DNA of 64,000 nt from Nitrospirota bacterium. GTDB lineage: Bacteria > Nitrospirota > Nitrospiria > Nitrospirales > Nitrospiraceae. Shown here in pieces: positions 17,838 through 26,390 of the stretch. Position 1 is the stretch's first letter, and each line of letters starts with the position of its first letter. The notes under the pieces are model-generated. The model did no database searches. It saw nothing but the letters and a program-made list of their open reading frames with translations, and was not told the origin of the DNA. The translations under genes and the position numbers were made by a program. The stretch lies in the NCBI GenBank assembly GCA_040757595.1, contig JBFLWP010000003.1, positions 166,873 through 230,872 on the forward strand, in the 5' to 3' direction.

Positions 17838-17860
17838 CCCGCCCAACTTTCCTCCTTCAG

Positions 17861-17888
17861 TTGACCTCGCGCCCCTCGTGGCTATCTC
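17861..17888 (+). promoter_or_regulatory. possible sigma70-type promoter upstream of the sigma factor gene
   Basis: TTGACC (17861-17866), a 16-base spacer and TATCTC (17883-17888). It would give a 5' leader of about 195 bases containing a hairpin (GGACGAT 17966-17972 with ATCGTCC 17982-17988) and the structured element at 18010-18090. Confidence 0.4.
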
Positions 17889-18009
17889 TACTTCGCGCCG
17901 CACCCTGTTGGCCTGTGGGGTTTTGGACTCTCTCATGGGTTAGGCGCGTAACAATTGGGAATATTGGACGATTTTCGTTCGATCGTCCCAGGCGAATCCT
18001 TTGGGGGTC

Positions 18010-18090
18010 CGCCGGTCTCTAAACATCCATTAGGAATGGCAGACCGTAAAGCTGGAACGAGGGGGCGGGTAAACCGAAGTAGGCGAAATC
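18010..18090 (+). ncRNA. structured 5' leader, resembling a c-di-GMP-I (GEMM) riboswitch
   Basis: GGTCT (18014-18018) pairs with AGACC (18041-18045) around an AAAC-containing internal loop and the hairpin CCATT/AATGG (18027-18039). It is followed by GTAAAGC and, further on, by GGGTAAACCGAAG just before the start codon. The order AAAC, hairpin, GAC-G-AAAGC, then a 3' ACCGA that can pair with the 5' CGGT is like GEMM. However, the loop is not a GNRA tetraloop and several conserved bases differ, so this is only a candidate. Confidence 0.3.
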
Positions 18091-19353
18091 ATGGGAAAAG
18101 GGAATCTGACAGAGGACAGGCAGCGTGGGGCGGTCGAGCCGACTCGCCCGCTGGACCCGGAAGCGGACGACCCGGAAGCCAGCGACCTGCTGGAATTGAT
18201 CGAACGGGATACGGCCGAGTCCGAGACGCCGGAGTCGAAGCCGGAACCGGCGGGGGCCGGGCGGGAAGAGGATGCCTCACTCGCGCTGGAGTCGGTCTAC
18301 TTCCGGTCATTCGGCGAGCGGCCGCTGCTCAACCGGGAAGAAGAAGTCGAACTGGCCAAGCGGATCGACGAGGGCACGCGCGGCATCCGCGCGGCGCTCA
18401 AGGAAGCGGCAGGCCTCGCGTGCAAGCTCCGGAGGAACGAGAATCTGCAGGAGTCGCTGCAGTCCTTGCAGGAGATTCGGGGGCTCAGCGGGTTCTCCGC
18501 GATCGCGTTGAACCGGGCGGAGGCCTGTCTGGCGGCGCTTCAAGCCGAGGCCAGGGGGCCGAGCAAGGCTGCAGCGGCCAGGGTGAAGCAGTTGGCGGCT
18601 TGCCGGCGCCGGCTTCGCCAGTCGCGGACCCTGCAGGAGCAGGCCAAGGACGAGATGGTCCGCTGCAACCTGCGGCTGGTGGTGGACATCGCCAAGCACT
18701 ACACCGGGCGCGGGTTGACCCTGCTCGATCTGGTTCAGGAAGGCAACATGGGGCTGATGAAGGCCGCGGAGCGGTACCAATACCGCAAGGGGTTCAAGTT
18801 CAGCACCTACGCGACCTGGTGGATTCGCCAGGGGATCACCCGCGCGTTGGCGGACCAGTCACGGACCATCCGGATTCCGGTGCACCTGACCGAGGCGTCG
18901 CACCGGATCGTGCGGACGTCGCGGCGGCTCGTGCAGCAGCTCGGCCGTGAAGTGCGGGTCGAGGAGGTGGGCAAGGTCCTCCGGACCAGCCCGGAGAAGA
19001 TCCAGGAGACCTTGCAGGCGTTCCAGGAGCCGGTCTCGCTGGAAAATCCGATCGGAGACGGAGAAACGCTCCTCGGGGAGTTGATCGCGGACCGCCAGGC
19101 GGTCGCGCCGGACGCCCATGTCCATCGCACCGAGCTGACGAGGGAGATGGACCGAATCCTTGGAACGCTGACGCCGAGGGAGCAGACGGTGATCCGGATG
19201 CGGTTCGGAATCGGCCAGGACGAGCCCTTCACGCTCGAGCAGGTGGGCCAGCACCTCTCCGTGACCCGCGAGCGGATCAGGCAGATCGAAGCCAAGGCCA
19301 TCAAGAAGCTCAAGACGCCGGAGATCAAGGAGCTGTTCGCCGCGATCCGGTGA
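18091..19353 (+). CDS. RNA polymerase sigma factor, RpoD/SigA family
   Basis: A sigma70-family factor of 420 residues. After an acidic, probably disordered N-terminus (1-60), region 1.2 appears near SVYFRSFGERPLL, then a non-conserved insert. Region 2 follows (NLRLVVDIAKHYTGRG, DLVQEGNMGLMKA, FKFSTYATWWIRQ), then region 3 and region 4 ending VTRERIRQIEAKAIKKL. The full region 2.4/4.2 set suggests recognition of standard -35/-10 promoters. It is shorter than a main RpoD, so it may be an RpoS-like or second principal factor. A strong terminator follows the gene. Confidence 0.9.
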   Translation: MGKGNLTEDRQRGAVEPTRPLDPEADDPEASDLLELIERDTAESETPESKPEPAGAGREEDASLALESVYFRSFGERPLLNREEEVELAKRIDEGTRGIRAALKEAAGLACKLRRNENLQESLQSLQEIRGLSGFSAIALNRAEACLAALQAEARGPSKAAAARVKQLAACRRRLRQSRTLQEQAKDEMVRCNLRLVVDIAKHYTGRGLTLLDLVQEGNMGLMKAAERYQYRKGFKFSTYATWWIRQGITRALADQSRTIRIPVHLTEASHRIVRTSRRLVQQLGREVRVEEVGKVLRTSPEKIQETLQAFQEPVSLENPIGDGETLLGELIADRQAVAPDAHVHRTELTREMDRILGTLTPREQTVIRMRFGIGQDEPFTLEQVGQHLSVTRERIRQIEAKAIKKLKTPEIKELFAAIR

Positions 19354-19378
19354 CGCGCTCAGGGGAACGGATGTCGGC

Positions 19379-19419
19379 ACGACGGGCGAGGGAGCTTTTC
19401 CCCTCGCCCGTCGTCTTTT
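19379..19419 (+). terminator. rho-independent terminator after the sigma factor gene
   Basis: A perfect 14-base stem, ACGACGGGCGAGGG (19379-19392) with CCCTCGCCCGTCGT (19401-19414), is followed by CTTTTG. It ends the sigma factor transcript just before the next promoter. Confidence 0.85.
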
Positions 19420-19427
19420 GAAGCCCC

Positions 19428-19456
19428 TTGAGACTTTGCCCGGTTTAGCCCACAAT
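19428..19456 (+). promoter_or_regulatory. sigma70-type promoter
   Basis: TTGAGA (19428-19433), a 17-base spacer and CACAAT (19451-19456). The -10 covers the first in-frame ATG (19455), so the HtrA gene must start further down. Confidence 0.5.
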
Positions 19457-19487
19457 GCGCACCGTTCGAGGCCGAGGAGGCTCCTGC

Positions 19488-20567
19488 GTGGCCGTGGGAC
19501 TCAATCGGATCGGGCGTTCCGCCCTGTGCGGACGCGGCCTGATCCTCGTTCTGATCATGACCTGCATCGGGACGTTCGCCTGCTCGACGGCCTCCGTCTC
19601 GGCCCAGAACGGTCCGGAAGCGGCAAAGACCAAGCCGATGTCGGTTCCGGAGGTGGTCGCGGCGGTCAGGCCCTCCGTCGTGACCGTCCTGACCAGGGGC
19701 GTGCCCCCCATTTCCAGCCAGCATCCCACGCCACCCGGTTCCGGGTCGGGCCTCATCATCGCCGAGACCGGCTACATCCTGACGAACAACCACCTGGTTG
19801 AAGGGATCGGGAGCGTGGTGGTCGGACTTCCGACCGGCCGGCTTACGCCCGGCCGGGTCGTCGCCAGGGACTTCCTGCTGGATCTGGCGCTGATCAAAAT
19901 TCAGGCCAAGGATCTGGTCGCGGCCAAGCTGGGCCAGTCTTCCTCGCTCCAGATCGGCGAGACCGTGGTCGCGATCGGCAACCCCTTCGCCTTGCGGGGC
20001 GGGTCCACGGTCACGGTCGGAGTGGTCAGCGCCCTGGATCGGTCGATCCTGGCGCCCAACGGCGAGACCCTGTATGACCTCATCCAGACCGATGCGGCGA
20101 TCAATCCGGGCAACAGCGGAGGGCCGTTGGTGGATCTGTCGGGACGGGTCGTCGGCCTCAACGTCGCCGTGGCGCCGGCGGCCCAGGCGATCAGCTACGC
20201 GATCTCGATCGACGCCGCTTTTCCCCAGATCCAGTCCATGCTCGTGCGCGGGACGGTGCTGCGGCCGGACCTGGGGTTCGTCCCGCTCACGGTGACGCCC
20301 AGCATCGTGGCCAGCTTCAGCCTGGAGGTGGATCGGGGCGTCCTCGCCGTGCAAGTGGAAGAGTCGCGGCCGGCCGCCCAAGCCGGCCTCCAGAGCGGAG
20401 ACGTGATCACGGCGGTGGACAACGTTCCGCTCTACAACGTCGGCGACTTCTGGCACGCCTTTCTCCGGCCCGGTGAACAGGCCCCGGCCCAGCTCACCGT
20501 CCACGGGAAGAAAGGGCAATACACCGCCACCCTTCCCCGGCCGCTGCTCCTTCCGCCCTCCCGGTAG
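19488..20567 (+). CDS. HtrA/DegP-like serine protease with one PDZ domain
   Basis: A trypsin-like protease of the periplasm. With the GTG start at 19488 the catalytic triad is His102 (TNNHLVEG), Asp132 (LLDLALIK) and Ser210 (NPGNSGGPL), followed by one C-terminal PDZ domain (GVLAVQVEESRPAAQAGLQS). A signal peptide with a hydrophobic core (LILVLIMTCIGTFACS) precedes it. The GTG at 19488 is chosen because GAGGAGG lies seven bases upstream and the earlier ATG overlaps the promoter. 359 residues, DegS/DegQ-like size. Confidence 0.9.
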   Translation: MAVGLNRIGRSALCGRGLILVLIMTCIGTFACSTASVSAQNGPEAAKTKPMSVPEVVAAVRPSVVTVLTRGVPPISSQHPTPPGSGSGLIIAETGYILTNNHLVEGIGSVVVGLPTGRLTPGRVVARDFLLDLALIKIQAKDLVAAKLGQSSSLQIGETVVAIGNPFALRGGSTVTVGVVSALDRSILAPNGETLYDLIQTDAAINPGNSGGPLVDLSGRVVGLNVAVAPAAQAISYAISIDAAFPQIQSMLVRGTVLRPDLGFVPLTVTPSIVASFSLEVDRGVLAVQVEESRPAAQAGLQSGDVITAVDNVPLYNVGDFWHAFLRPGEQAPAQLTVHGKKGQYTATLPRPLLLPPSR

Positions 20568-20596
20568 CGTCATTCCGATCGGAGCTGCCCGGGCGG

Positions 20597-20625
20597 TTGC
20601 CGCGTAGGCCGCAACTTGCTATATT
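20597..20625 (+). promoter_or_regulatory. sigma70-type promoter
   Basis: TTGCCG (20597-20602), a 17-base spacer and TATATT (20620-20625), about 50 bases upstream of the antiporter gene. Confidence 0.6.
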
Positions 20626-20673
20626 CCGGCCGCGCGGATTCTCCTCACCTCCTTTTTCCTTCGGAGGCCTGCC

Positions 20674-21966
20674 ATGGAGCAATTGAGTGTCCAGGCCGTC
20701 CTTGGCCTCGTCGGCTTCATCATCCTCATCGGCTTGGCCGGGGAGCTGTTCCTCAAGAAGACGGGCATCCCCAGCGTGTTGCTGCTCGTCGCCCTGGGCG
20801 TGATGGGCGGGCCGGTGCTGAACCTGGTAGAGCCGAGCCGGGTCCAGGTGCTGGCACCCTACTTCGGCACTCTGGCCTTGCTGATCATCCTGTTCGACGG
20901 CGGGCTCAATCTCCGGATCGCAAGGGTCCTGCGGGAAGCGCCGTTGGCCCTGGCCTTCACGGTCGTCGTCTTTTCCGCAACGGTCGGCGCGACGGCCTGG
21001 GTGTATGCGGGCCTTCTGGACCACCCTTGGCTCCACGGGGTCCTGCTCGGCGCAATCCTCGGCGGCACGACCGGCGCAATCGTCATCCCCGTCGTCTCCC
21101 ATCTTGCCGCGCTGCGGAATGAGACGAAGGTACTGCTCAGCCTGGAGTCCGCGTTCACCGACGTCTTCGTCGTCATTGCGACGCTGGCGGTGATCGGCAT
21201 GCTGACCACTCCCGCCGGGTCGGCCCACCTCGTCCGCGACGTGTTCCACGCCTTCTTCGACGCCTTGTTGCTGGCCGTGGTCACCGGCGTGCTTTGGGCG
21301 AGGCTCTTGACCTGGCTGCGTGGCCAGACCTTCTCCTACATGTTAACGCTCGCGGCCATCCTGGTGTTGTACGACGTGGCCGAGCTTGTCGGGGCGAATG
21401 GCGCAGTCACGATCTTGTTGTTTGGCATCGTGCTGGCGAATCTGGAGACGCTGGCGCGGCGTCTCGCCGGCCCTATCCGTCGTGCGATCGGGTACGAGTT
21501 GAATCAGGCCGAGTTCTCGATGGACGAAGCGCTTCGACGACTCAACGAGGAACTGTCGTTTTTGGTTCGGACGTTCTTTTACGTGTTGCTCGGCCTGATC
21601 CTGGACCTGTCGGCCATAACGTGGAGGGTGGGGCTGGTGGGCCTGCTCCTGTTCGCCCTCGCCGTCGTCGTCCGGTGGCTGGTGGTCGAGGGGTTCGGAC
21701 GTCTCTGGTGCAATTGGAGTCCGGTCGAGCGGCGCGTAGCGGCCGCCATGCTGCCGCGCGGCCTGGCGGCGGCGGTGATGGCCTTCATGCCGGCCAGCGC
21801 CGGCGTCCAGGACACGGAGTCGTTCCCGATGTACGCGCTCAGCGTGATCGCGCTCTCTGTCGCTTACATGACGGTCGCGCTGGCGTTGGAGCGGCGCCGG
21901 GGCGCAGAACCCTCGGGGTCGGTTCCGGTCGAGCCCGCCTCGGTATCGGAGCCCGGTCGGTCATGA
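20674..21966 (+). CDS. CPA-family Na+(K+)/H+ antiporter
   Basis: A polytopic protein with about 12-13 membrane helices; characteristic segments are LLIILFDGGLNLR, GAILGGTTGAIVIPV and SLESAFTDVFVV. These match the NhaP/KefB-like cation:proton antiporter core, with the conserved acidic residue on the ion-binding helix. 430 residues, no C-terminal RCK domain; a Pro/Ser-rich tail ends the protein. It probably exports Na+ or K+ in exchange for H+. A gap of 175 bases separates it from a second transporter on the same strand. Confidence 0.85.
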   Translation: MEQLSVQAVLGLVGFIILIGLAGELFLKKTGIPSVLLLVALGVMGGPVLNLVEPSRVQVLAPYFGTLALLIILFDGGLNLRIARVLREAPLALAFTVVVFSATVGATAWVYAGLLDHPWLHGVLLGAILGGTTGAIVIPVVSHLAALRNETKVLLSLESAFTDVFVVIATLAVIGMLTTPAGSAHLVRDVFHAFFDALLLAVVTGVLWARLLTWLRGQTFSYMLTLAAILVLYDVAELVGANGAVTILLFGIVLANLETLARRLAGPIRRAIGYELNQAEFSMDEALRRLNEELSFLVRTFFYVLLGLILDLSAITWRVGLVGLLLFALAVVVRWLVVEGFGRLWCNWSPVERRVAAAMLPRGLAAAVMAFMPASAGVQDTESFPMYALSVIALSVAYMTVALALERRRGAEPSGSVPVEPASVSEPGRS

Positions 21967-22141
21967 CGGACGGGCCGAGACTCCGCAGCCCAGAAAGCAA
22001 CGCCGCGACACGCTGCTCTCTGCGGATGGCTTTTCTCTGGATTCGGCGTCGGGGCCGCGCGGGAACCTCGGGCCCGGGAACCAGCCGGATGACCGGATGT
22101 GCCCCGGCCGGGTCGGCCGAGCGGTCGGAAGGGACTGCGTC

Positions 22142-23482
22142 GTGAGCGATTTCACGCTGGCCTTGCTCATCTTCGGGGTCGCCTACCTGGCGATCGTCAC
22201 GGAGCGCATCCACAAGACCATCGTGGCCCTGTTCGGCGCCGCGCTCATGATCGGGGTCGGCGTCCTCACGCAGGAGGAGGCGTTTCACTCGCACGAGTAC
22301 GGGGTGGATTACAACGTGATCTTCCTGCTGATCGGCATGATGGTCATCATCAACATTACCCGTAAGACGGGGCTCTTTGAGGTCTTGGCCATTTGGGCCG
22401 CCAAAAAGGCCAAAGCCCGCCCGTTCCGGATGCTGCTGCTGTTGGCCACGATCACAGCCGTCGTCTCCGCCCTGCTCGACAACGTCACCACCGTGCTGCT
22501 GATGGCGCCGGTCACGCTGGAGGTGACCAAGCGGCTGAAGCTGAATCCGGTGACGTTCCTGGTGGCCGAAGCGATCGCCTCCAACATCGGCGGCACCGCC
22601 ACGCTCGTGGGCGATCCTCCGAACATCATGATCGCCAGCAAGGCGCACCTCGGCTACGTGGACTTTCTCGCGATGCTGATGCCCGTGACGGTCGTTATCA
22701 TGGCCGCCTTCCTGGGCGCGCTCTGGCTGATCTTTGGACGGTCGATGGTCGTCGCGCCGGAATTGCGGCAAGCGATCCTCGCGCTCAACGTCAAGGATGC
22801 CGTGCGGCATCGCGCGGGGCTGATTCAATGCCTCGCGCTGCTGGCCCTTACGACGCTCGGTTTTTGCCTGCACGACTTGTTTCATCTCGAACCAGCGACG
22901 GTCGCGCTGCTGGGGGCCAGCCTGTTCATGCTGACCGACCAGGGCCGGAGCGGGAACGGCGGAGACGCCGAGTTGGACTACCTCACGCAGGTCGAATGGA
23001 AAACGATTTTCTTCTTCATCGGGCTGTTCATCCTGGTCGGTGGGCTGGTCAAGGTCGGGGCGATCCGTGCGCTCGCCGATCAGCTCGTGTCTCACACGTC
23101 CGGCAACGTCGCCCGCACGACGTTCACGGTGCTGTGGGGGTCTGCCATCCTCTCGTCGATCGTGGACAACATTCCATACGTCGCGGCCATGAACCCGCTC
23201 ATCGTGGATTTTGCGCGGTCGCTGCATCCGGACGTCGCGGACTATACGACGCTGGTGCACCAGGCGGACATTCTCCCCTTGTGGTGGGCCCTCGCGTTGG
23301 GCGCCTGTCTGGGCGGAAACGGGACCTTGATCGGAGCCACGGCCAACGTGGTGATCGTGGACATGGCCAGGCGTGCCGGCTACCCGATCAGTTTCTGGCG
23401 GTTTCTCGCCTTCGGCTTGCCGGTGATGCTGGCGTCGGTGGCGATCAGCCACCTCTATCTATGGCTGTGCTTTTCCCTGTAG
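22142..23482 (+). CDS. ArsB/NhaD-superfamily ion transporter
   Basis: About 11-12 membrane helices in two inverted halves, each with a signature hairpin: ASNIGGTATLVGDPPNIM and GACLGGNGTLIGATANVV. These mark the ion transporter superfamily of ArsB, NhaD and DASS carriers. Na+/H+ antiport or anion export are both possible; no arsenic genes are nearby, and the adjacent CPA antiporter favours Na+/H+. The GTG at 22142 is chosen because GGAAGGGA lies seven bases upstream; the longer reading lacks a binding site. 446 residues. Confidence 0.85.
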   Translation: MSDFTLALLIFGVAYLAIVTERIHKTIVALFGAALMIGVGVLTQEEAFHSHEYGVDYNVIFLLIGMMVIINITRKTGLFEVLAIWAAKKAKARPFRMLLLLATITAVVSALLDNVTTVLLMAPVTLEVTKRLKLNPVTFLVAEAIASNIGGTATLVGDPPNIMIASKAHLGYVDFLAMLMPVTVVIMAAFLGALWLIFGRSMVVAPELRQAILALNVKDAVRHRAGLIQCLALLALTTLGFCLHDLFHLEPATVALLGASLFMLTDQGRSGNGGDAELDYLTQVEWKTIFFFIGLFILVGGLVKVGAIRALADQLVSHTSGNVARTTFTVLWGSAILSSIVDNIPYVAAMNPLIVDFARSLHPDVADYTTLVHQADILPLWWALALGACLGGNGTLIGATANVVIVDMARRAGYPISFWRFLAFGLPVMLASVAISHLYLWLCFSL

Positions 23483-23800
23483 CGTCGAACCCGCCGCGCA
23501 GGGCGTAACGGACGATCCGTGCGGCGGATGGGGACGGCGCGGTTCGATCCGTCGGGATCGGTCGGCTGGAAGCGGGCTGTGTCGAGGCTTCGGGGAAAAC
23601 GGAAGTTCCCTGACGTGACACGATCCACCCGGTCGGGCGTGTCCCGCGGGACGCGAGCCGGATACTTCTACGTAAACCGAAGGGATGGCTCGACGTGAGA
23701 TCGAGCCGGCACGGGCGCAATCGGGTTGACTTAGGCTCCGGATCGTTTCAGACTATCGGGAGAAAAGCCGTGAGCCTTCCTACGGCTGTGAGGTGCGGAG
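23483..23800 (+). promoter_or_regulatory. intergenic region with hairpins and a probable promoter
   Basis: 318 bases without a gene. It holds the hairpin GGCTCGA/TCGAGCC (around 23684-23704), an imperfect stem near 23637-23654, and a probable promoter TTGACT (23727-23732), 17 bases, CAGACT (23750-23755). Near the gene, AGCCGT and ACGGCT can form a small hairpin. This is the likely control region of the glycosylglycerate genes. Confidence 0.45.
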
Positions 23801-25039
23801 ATGTCCGATTTCCATCAGAACGGCGTGGTGGCCGTCTTACATCGGCTCGGACGGCCAAACCTGGAACAGCTTGAAGCCGAGCTGCAACGACACGCGACCA
23901 CCAATCCGGTCGCGTTGGTCCTGCCGTCGCTCTACTCCGAGTTGGAGCGACCGGCCCTCAAGGGGATCGTCGAGCACCTGAAGCAGGTCACCTACCTGAA
24001 CGAGATCATCGTCGCACTGGGGCAAGCGTCGGCCCTGGAGTTTCGGCGCGCCAAGGAATATTTCAAGGTGTTGCCGCAGGACGTCCGTCTCGTGTGGGTG
24101 GACGGCCCTCGCATCCAGGACATCCTCAAAAGCCTCGTCGAGCACGAAATTGACATCGGTCTGCCGGGGAAAGGGCAGTCCTGCTGGATCGCATTCGGGT
24201 ACGTGCTGGCCCGCCGCCGAAGCAACGTGATCGCCCTGCACGACTGCGATATTCTCAGCTATAGTCGCGAATACCTGGCCCGCCTGTGTTATCCCATCAC
24301 CAACCCGAATCTCGGCTATGAGTTCTGCAAGGGCTATTACAGTCGCGTGACGGACCGCATGCACGGCCGGGTCACCCGTCTCCTCATCACGCCGTTGCTT
24401 CGCAGCCTCCAGCAACTGGTGGGGGCGCAGCCGCTGCTGGCGTTCCTCGACGGGTTCCGCTATCCCCTGGCCGGCGAGTTCGCCATGGTCAAGGATCTGG
24501 CTTGGATCAACCGGATCCCGGGCGACTGGGGCCTGGAGGTCGGCGTGCTGGCCGAGGTCTATCGCAACTGCGCGCTGCGTCGGATCTGCCAAGTGGACAT
24601 CGCAGACGCCTACGAGCACAAACACCAGACCCTGTCGGCGGACAACCCGGAGGCGGGGCTCCACAAGATGTGCGTAGACATCACCAAGTCCCTGTTGCGG
24701 AACCTGGCGAGCGAGGGGGTGGTGCTGTCGGAGGAGCGGCTCAAGACGCTGCGCGCGACCTATCTCCAGGCGGCCCAGGAAACTATCCGGCGCTACGAGG
24801 ACGACGCGGCCATCAACAGCCTGAAGTTCGACCGGCACGAGGAGCGGACCGCGGTCGAGGTCTTTCTCAAGGGCATCAAGCTGGCGTCGGAGGATTTTCT
24901 GAAGGACCCGCTGGGCGTGCCGATGATTTCCAACTGGAGTCGCGTGGCCGCCGCGATGCCGGATATCTTCGGCCGGCTCATCGAGGCGGTCGAGGACGAC
25001 CGCGAGTGGGATCCGGCAGCCGCAAGCGGGCAGGCCTGA
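23801..25039 (+). CDS. glucosyl-3-phosphoglycerate synthase-like glycosyltransferase (GT81)
   Basis: It probably transfers a sugar from an NDP-sugar to 3-phosphoglycerate, the first step in making glucosylglycerate-type compatible solutes. Visible features are LPGKGQSCWIAFG, the metal-binding DCD in IALHDCDI, GYYSRVTDRMHGRVTR, PLAGEFAMV and GDWGLEVGVLAEVY, which parallel GpgS enzymes of GT81. 412 residues, with a long helical C-terminus. The ribosome binding site is gaggtgcggag. Two bases separate it from the next glycosyltransferase, and a matching HAD phosphatase lies 3 kb away. Mannosyl- versus glucosyl-specificity cannot be read from sequence. Confidence 0.75.
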   Translation: MSDFHQNGVVAVLHRLGRPNLEQLEAELQRHATTNPVALVLPSLYSELERPALKGIVEHLKQVTYLNEIIVALGQASALEFRRAKEYFKVLPQDVRLVWVDGPRIQDILKSLVEHEIDIGLPGKGQSCWIAFGYVLARRRSNVIALHDCDILSYSREYLARLCYPITNPNLGYEFCKGYYSRVTDRMHGRVTRLLITPLLRSLQQLVGAQPLLAFLDGFRYPLAGEFAMVKDLAWINRIPGDWGLEVGVLAEVYRNCALRRICQVDIADAYEHKHQTLSADNPEAGLHKMCVDITKSLLRNLASEGVVLSEERLKTLRATYLQAAQETIRRYEDDAAINSLKFDRHEERTAVEVFLKGIKLASEDFLKDPLGVPMISNWSRVAAAMPDIFGRLIEAVEDDREWDPAAASGQA

Positions 25040-25041
25040 GC

Positions 25042-26319
25042 ATGACCGTCGCGGCAACACCCTTGACCTCGGAGACCGAGAGCAGGGTTCAGGAGATCGG
25101 CGAGGCCGACGTCCTGGTCGGCATTCCCAGTTTCAACAACGCCGGCACGATCGAACACGTGGTCCGGGCCGTCAGTGCCGGGCTCGCCAAGTATTTCCCC
25201 GCCGCGCGCGCGGTCCTGGTCAATTCGGACGGGGGCTCCTCGGACGGCACTCCCGACGCGGTCGCCCGAGCGATCGTGGACTTCGGCGCCATGCTCATCA
25301 GTGAGCGCCAGAGTCGCCTGCACAAGATCATCACTCCTTACCACGGGATTCCCGGCAAGGGGAGCGCATTCCGGACGATCTTCGAGATTGCGCGGCGGTT
25401 GAAGGCCAGGGCCTGCGCCGTGGTGGATTCGGACTTGCGCAGCATCACGCCCGAGTGGATCGAGCTGCTGGTTCTGCCCGTGCTGAAAGAAGGCTATGAC
25501 TACGTGGCCCCCTATTACCTCCGCCACAAGTACGACGGCACGATCACCAACAGCATCGCCTACCCGCTGACGAGGGCCCTGTACGGGCAGCGCATCCGCC
25601 AGCCGATCGGCGGCGACTTCGGCTTTTCGGGACGGCTCGCGGAGCACTACCTGGACAAGCACGTCTGGGAGTCGGACGTGGCGCGGTTCGGCATCGATAT
25701 CTGGATGACGACGGAGGCGATTGCCAGCGGCGCGCGGGTTTGCCAGAGCTTCCTCGGCGCCAAAATCCACAACCCAAAGGATCCGGCCGCGGACCTCTCC
25801 GCGATGCTGGTGCAGGTCGTGGGCGCCCTCTTCGCCCTGATGGAAGAGCACCAGGCGGTCTGGGCCAAGCTGGAAGCGTCGAATCCGGTCAAACTGTACG
25901 GCTTTCAGTACGAGGTGGCCGTGGAGCCGGTCAACGTCAACGTGGAGCCCATGGTCCACACGTTCCATCAGGGCCTTACCGACCTGGAGCCGATCTGGCG
26001 GCAGATGCTGGCTCCGGAGACGCTCGGAGAGCTCCTGCCGCTCAAGGGTTGCCCTCTGCGGGAGTTCCGCATCCCGGATGACCTCTGGGCCCGCATCGTC
26101 TACGATGCGGCCCTCGCCCATCACCGCCGCACCATGCCGCGCGAGCATCTCCTCCGGGCGCTCACGCCGCTGTACCTGGGACGCACCGCCACCTTCGTCC
26201 TTGAGACCCAGGCGCTCACCACGACGGAGGCCGAGGGCCGGATCGAAACGCTGTGTCAGGTGTTCGAGAAACGCAAGCCGTACCTGGTCGGACGATGGCA
26301 TGAATCAGCCAACAGCTAA
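25042..26319 (+). CDS. GT-A glycosyltransferase, resembling mannosylglycerate synthase (GT78)
   Basis: A 425-residue retaining GT-A enzyme. Features in order are VGIPSFNNAGTI, SDGGSSDGTPD, GIPGKGSAFRT, the DxD in VVDSDLRSITPEW, RQPIGGDFGFSGRL and FGIDIWMTTEA. The layout (GKG, DxD with T-PEW, Q-P-GG-, D-GID) follows Rhodothermus mannosylglycerate synthase by eye. It starts two bases after the GT81 gene, so the two act together. They may add two sugars in turn, as in mannosylglucosylglycerate synthesis, or the second may be an alternative one-step synthase. Confidence 0.7.
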   Translation: MTVAATPLTSETESRVQEIGEADVLVGIPSFNNAGTIEHVVRAVSAGLAKYFPAARAVLVNSDGGSSDGTPDAVARAIVDFGAMLISERQSRLHKIITPYHGIPGKGSAFRTIFEIARRLKARACAVVDSDLRSITPEWIELLVLPVLKEGYDYVAPYYLRHKYDGTITNSIAYPLTRALYGQRIRQPIGGDFGFSGRLAEHYLDKHVWESDVARFGIDIWMTTEAIASGARVCQSFLGAKIHNPKDPAADLSAMLVQVVGALFALMEEHQAVWAKLEASNPVKLYGFQYEVAVEPVNVNVEPMVHTFHQGLTDLEPIWRQMLAPETLGELLPLKGCPLREFRIPDDLWARIVYDAALAHHRRTMPREHLLRALTPLYLGRTATFVLETQALTTTEAEGRIETLCQVFEKRKPYLVGRWHESANS

Positions 26320-26373
26320 CAGCCTCCGGCATTAGCTCGGCGGACAGGCTGCTCGCTCGGAGCTGTTTGCTGT
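26307..26373. repeat. heptad-word inverted repeat (short member)
   Basis: Left words CAGCCAA, CAGCTAA, CAGCCTC; right arm GAGCTGT, TTGCTGT. ACAGCTAACAG pairs with CTGTTTGCTGT with one mismatch. The left arm overlaps the last codons of the glycosyltransferase. Confidence 0.55.
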
Positions 26374-26390
26374 AGGGGAGGGAGGAGACC

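Noticed and set aside
22142-23482. Arsenite efflux pump as firm annotation
   Set aside because: The fold matches the ArsB/NhaD superfamily, but no arsR, arsC or other arsenic gene is near and an antiporter lies next to it, so only the superfamily is stated.
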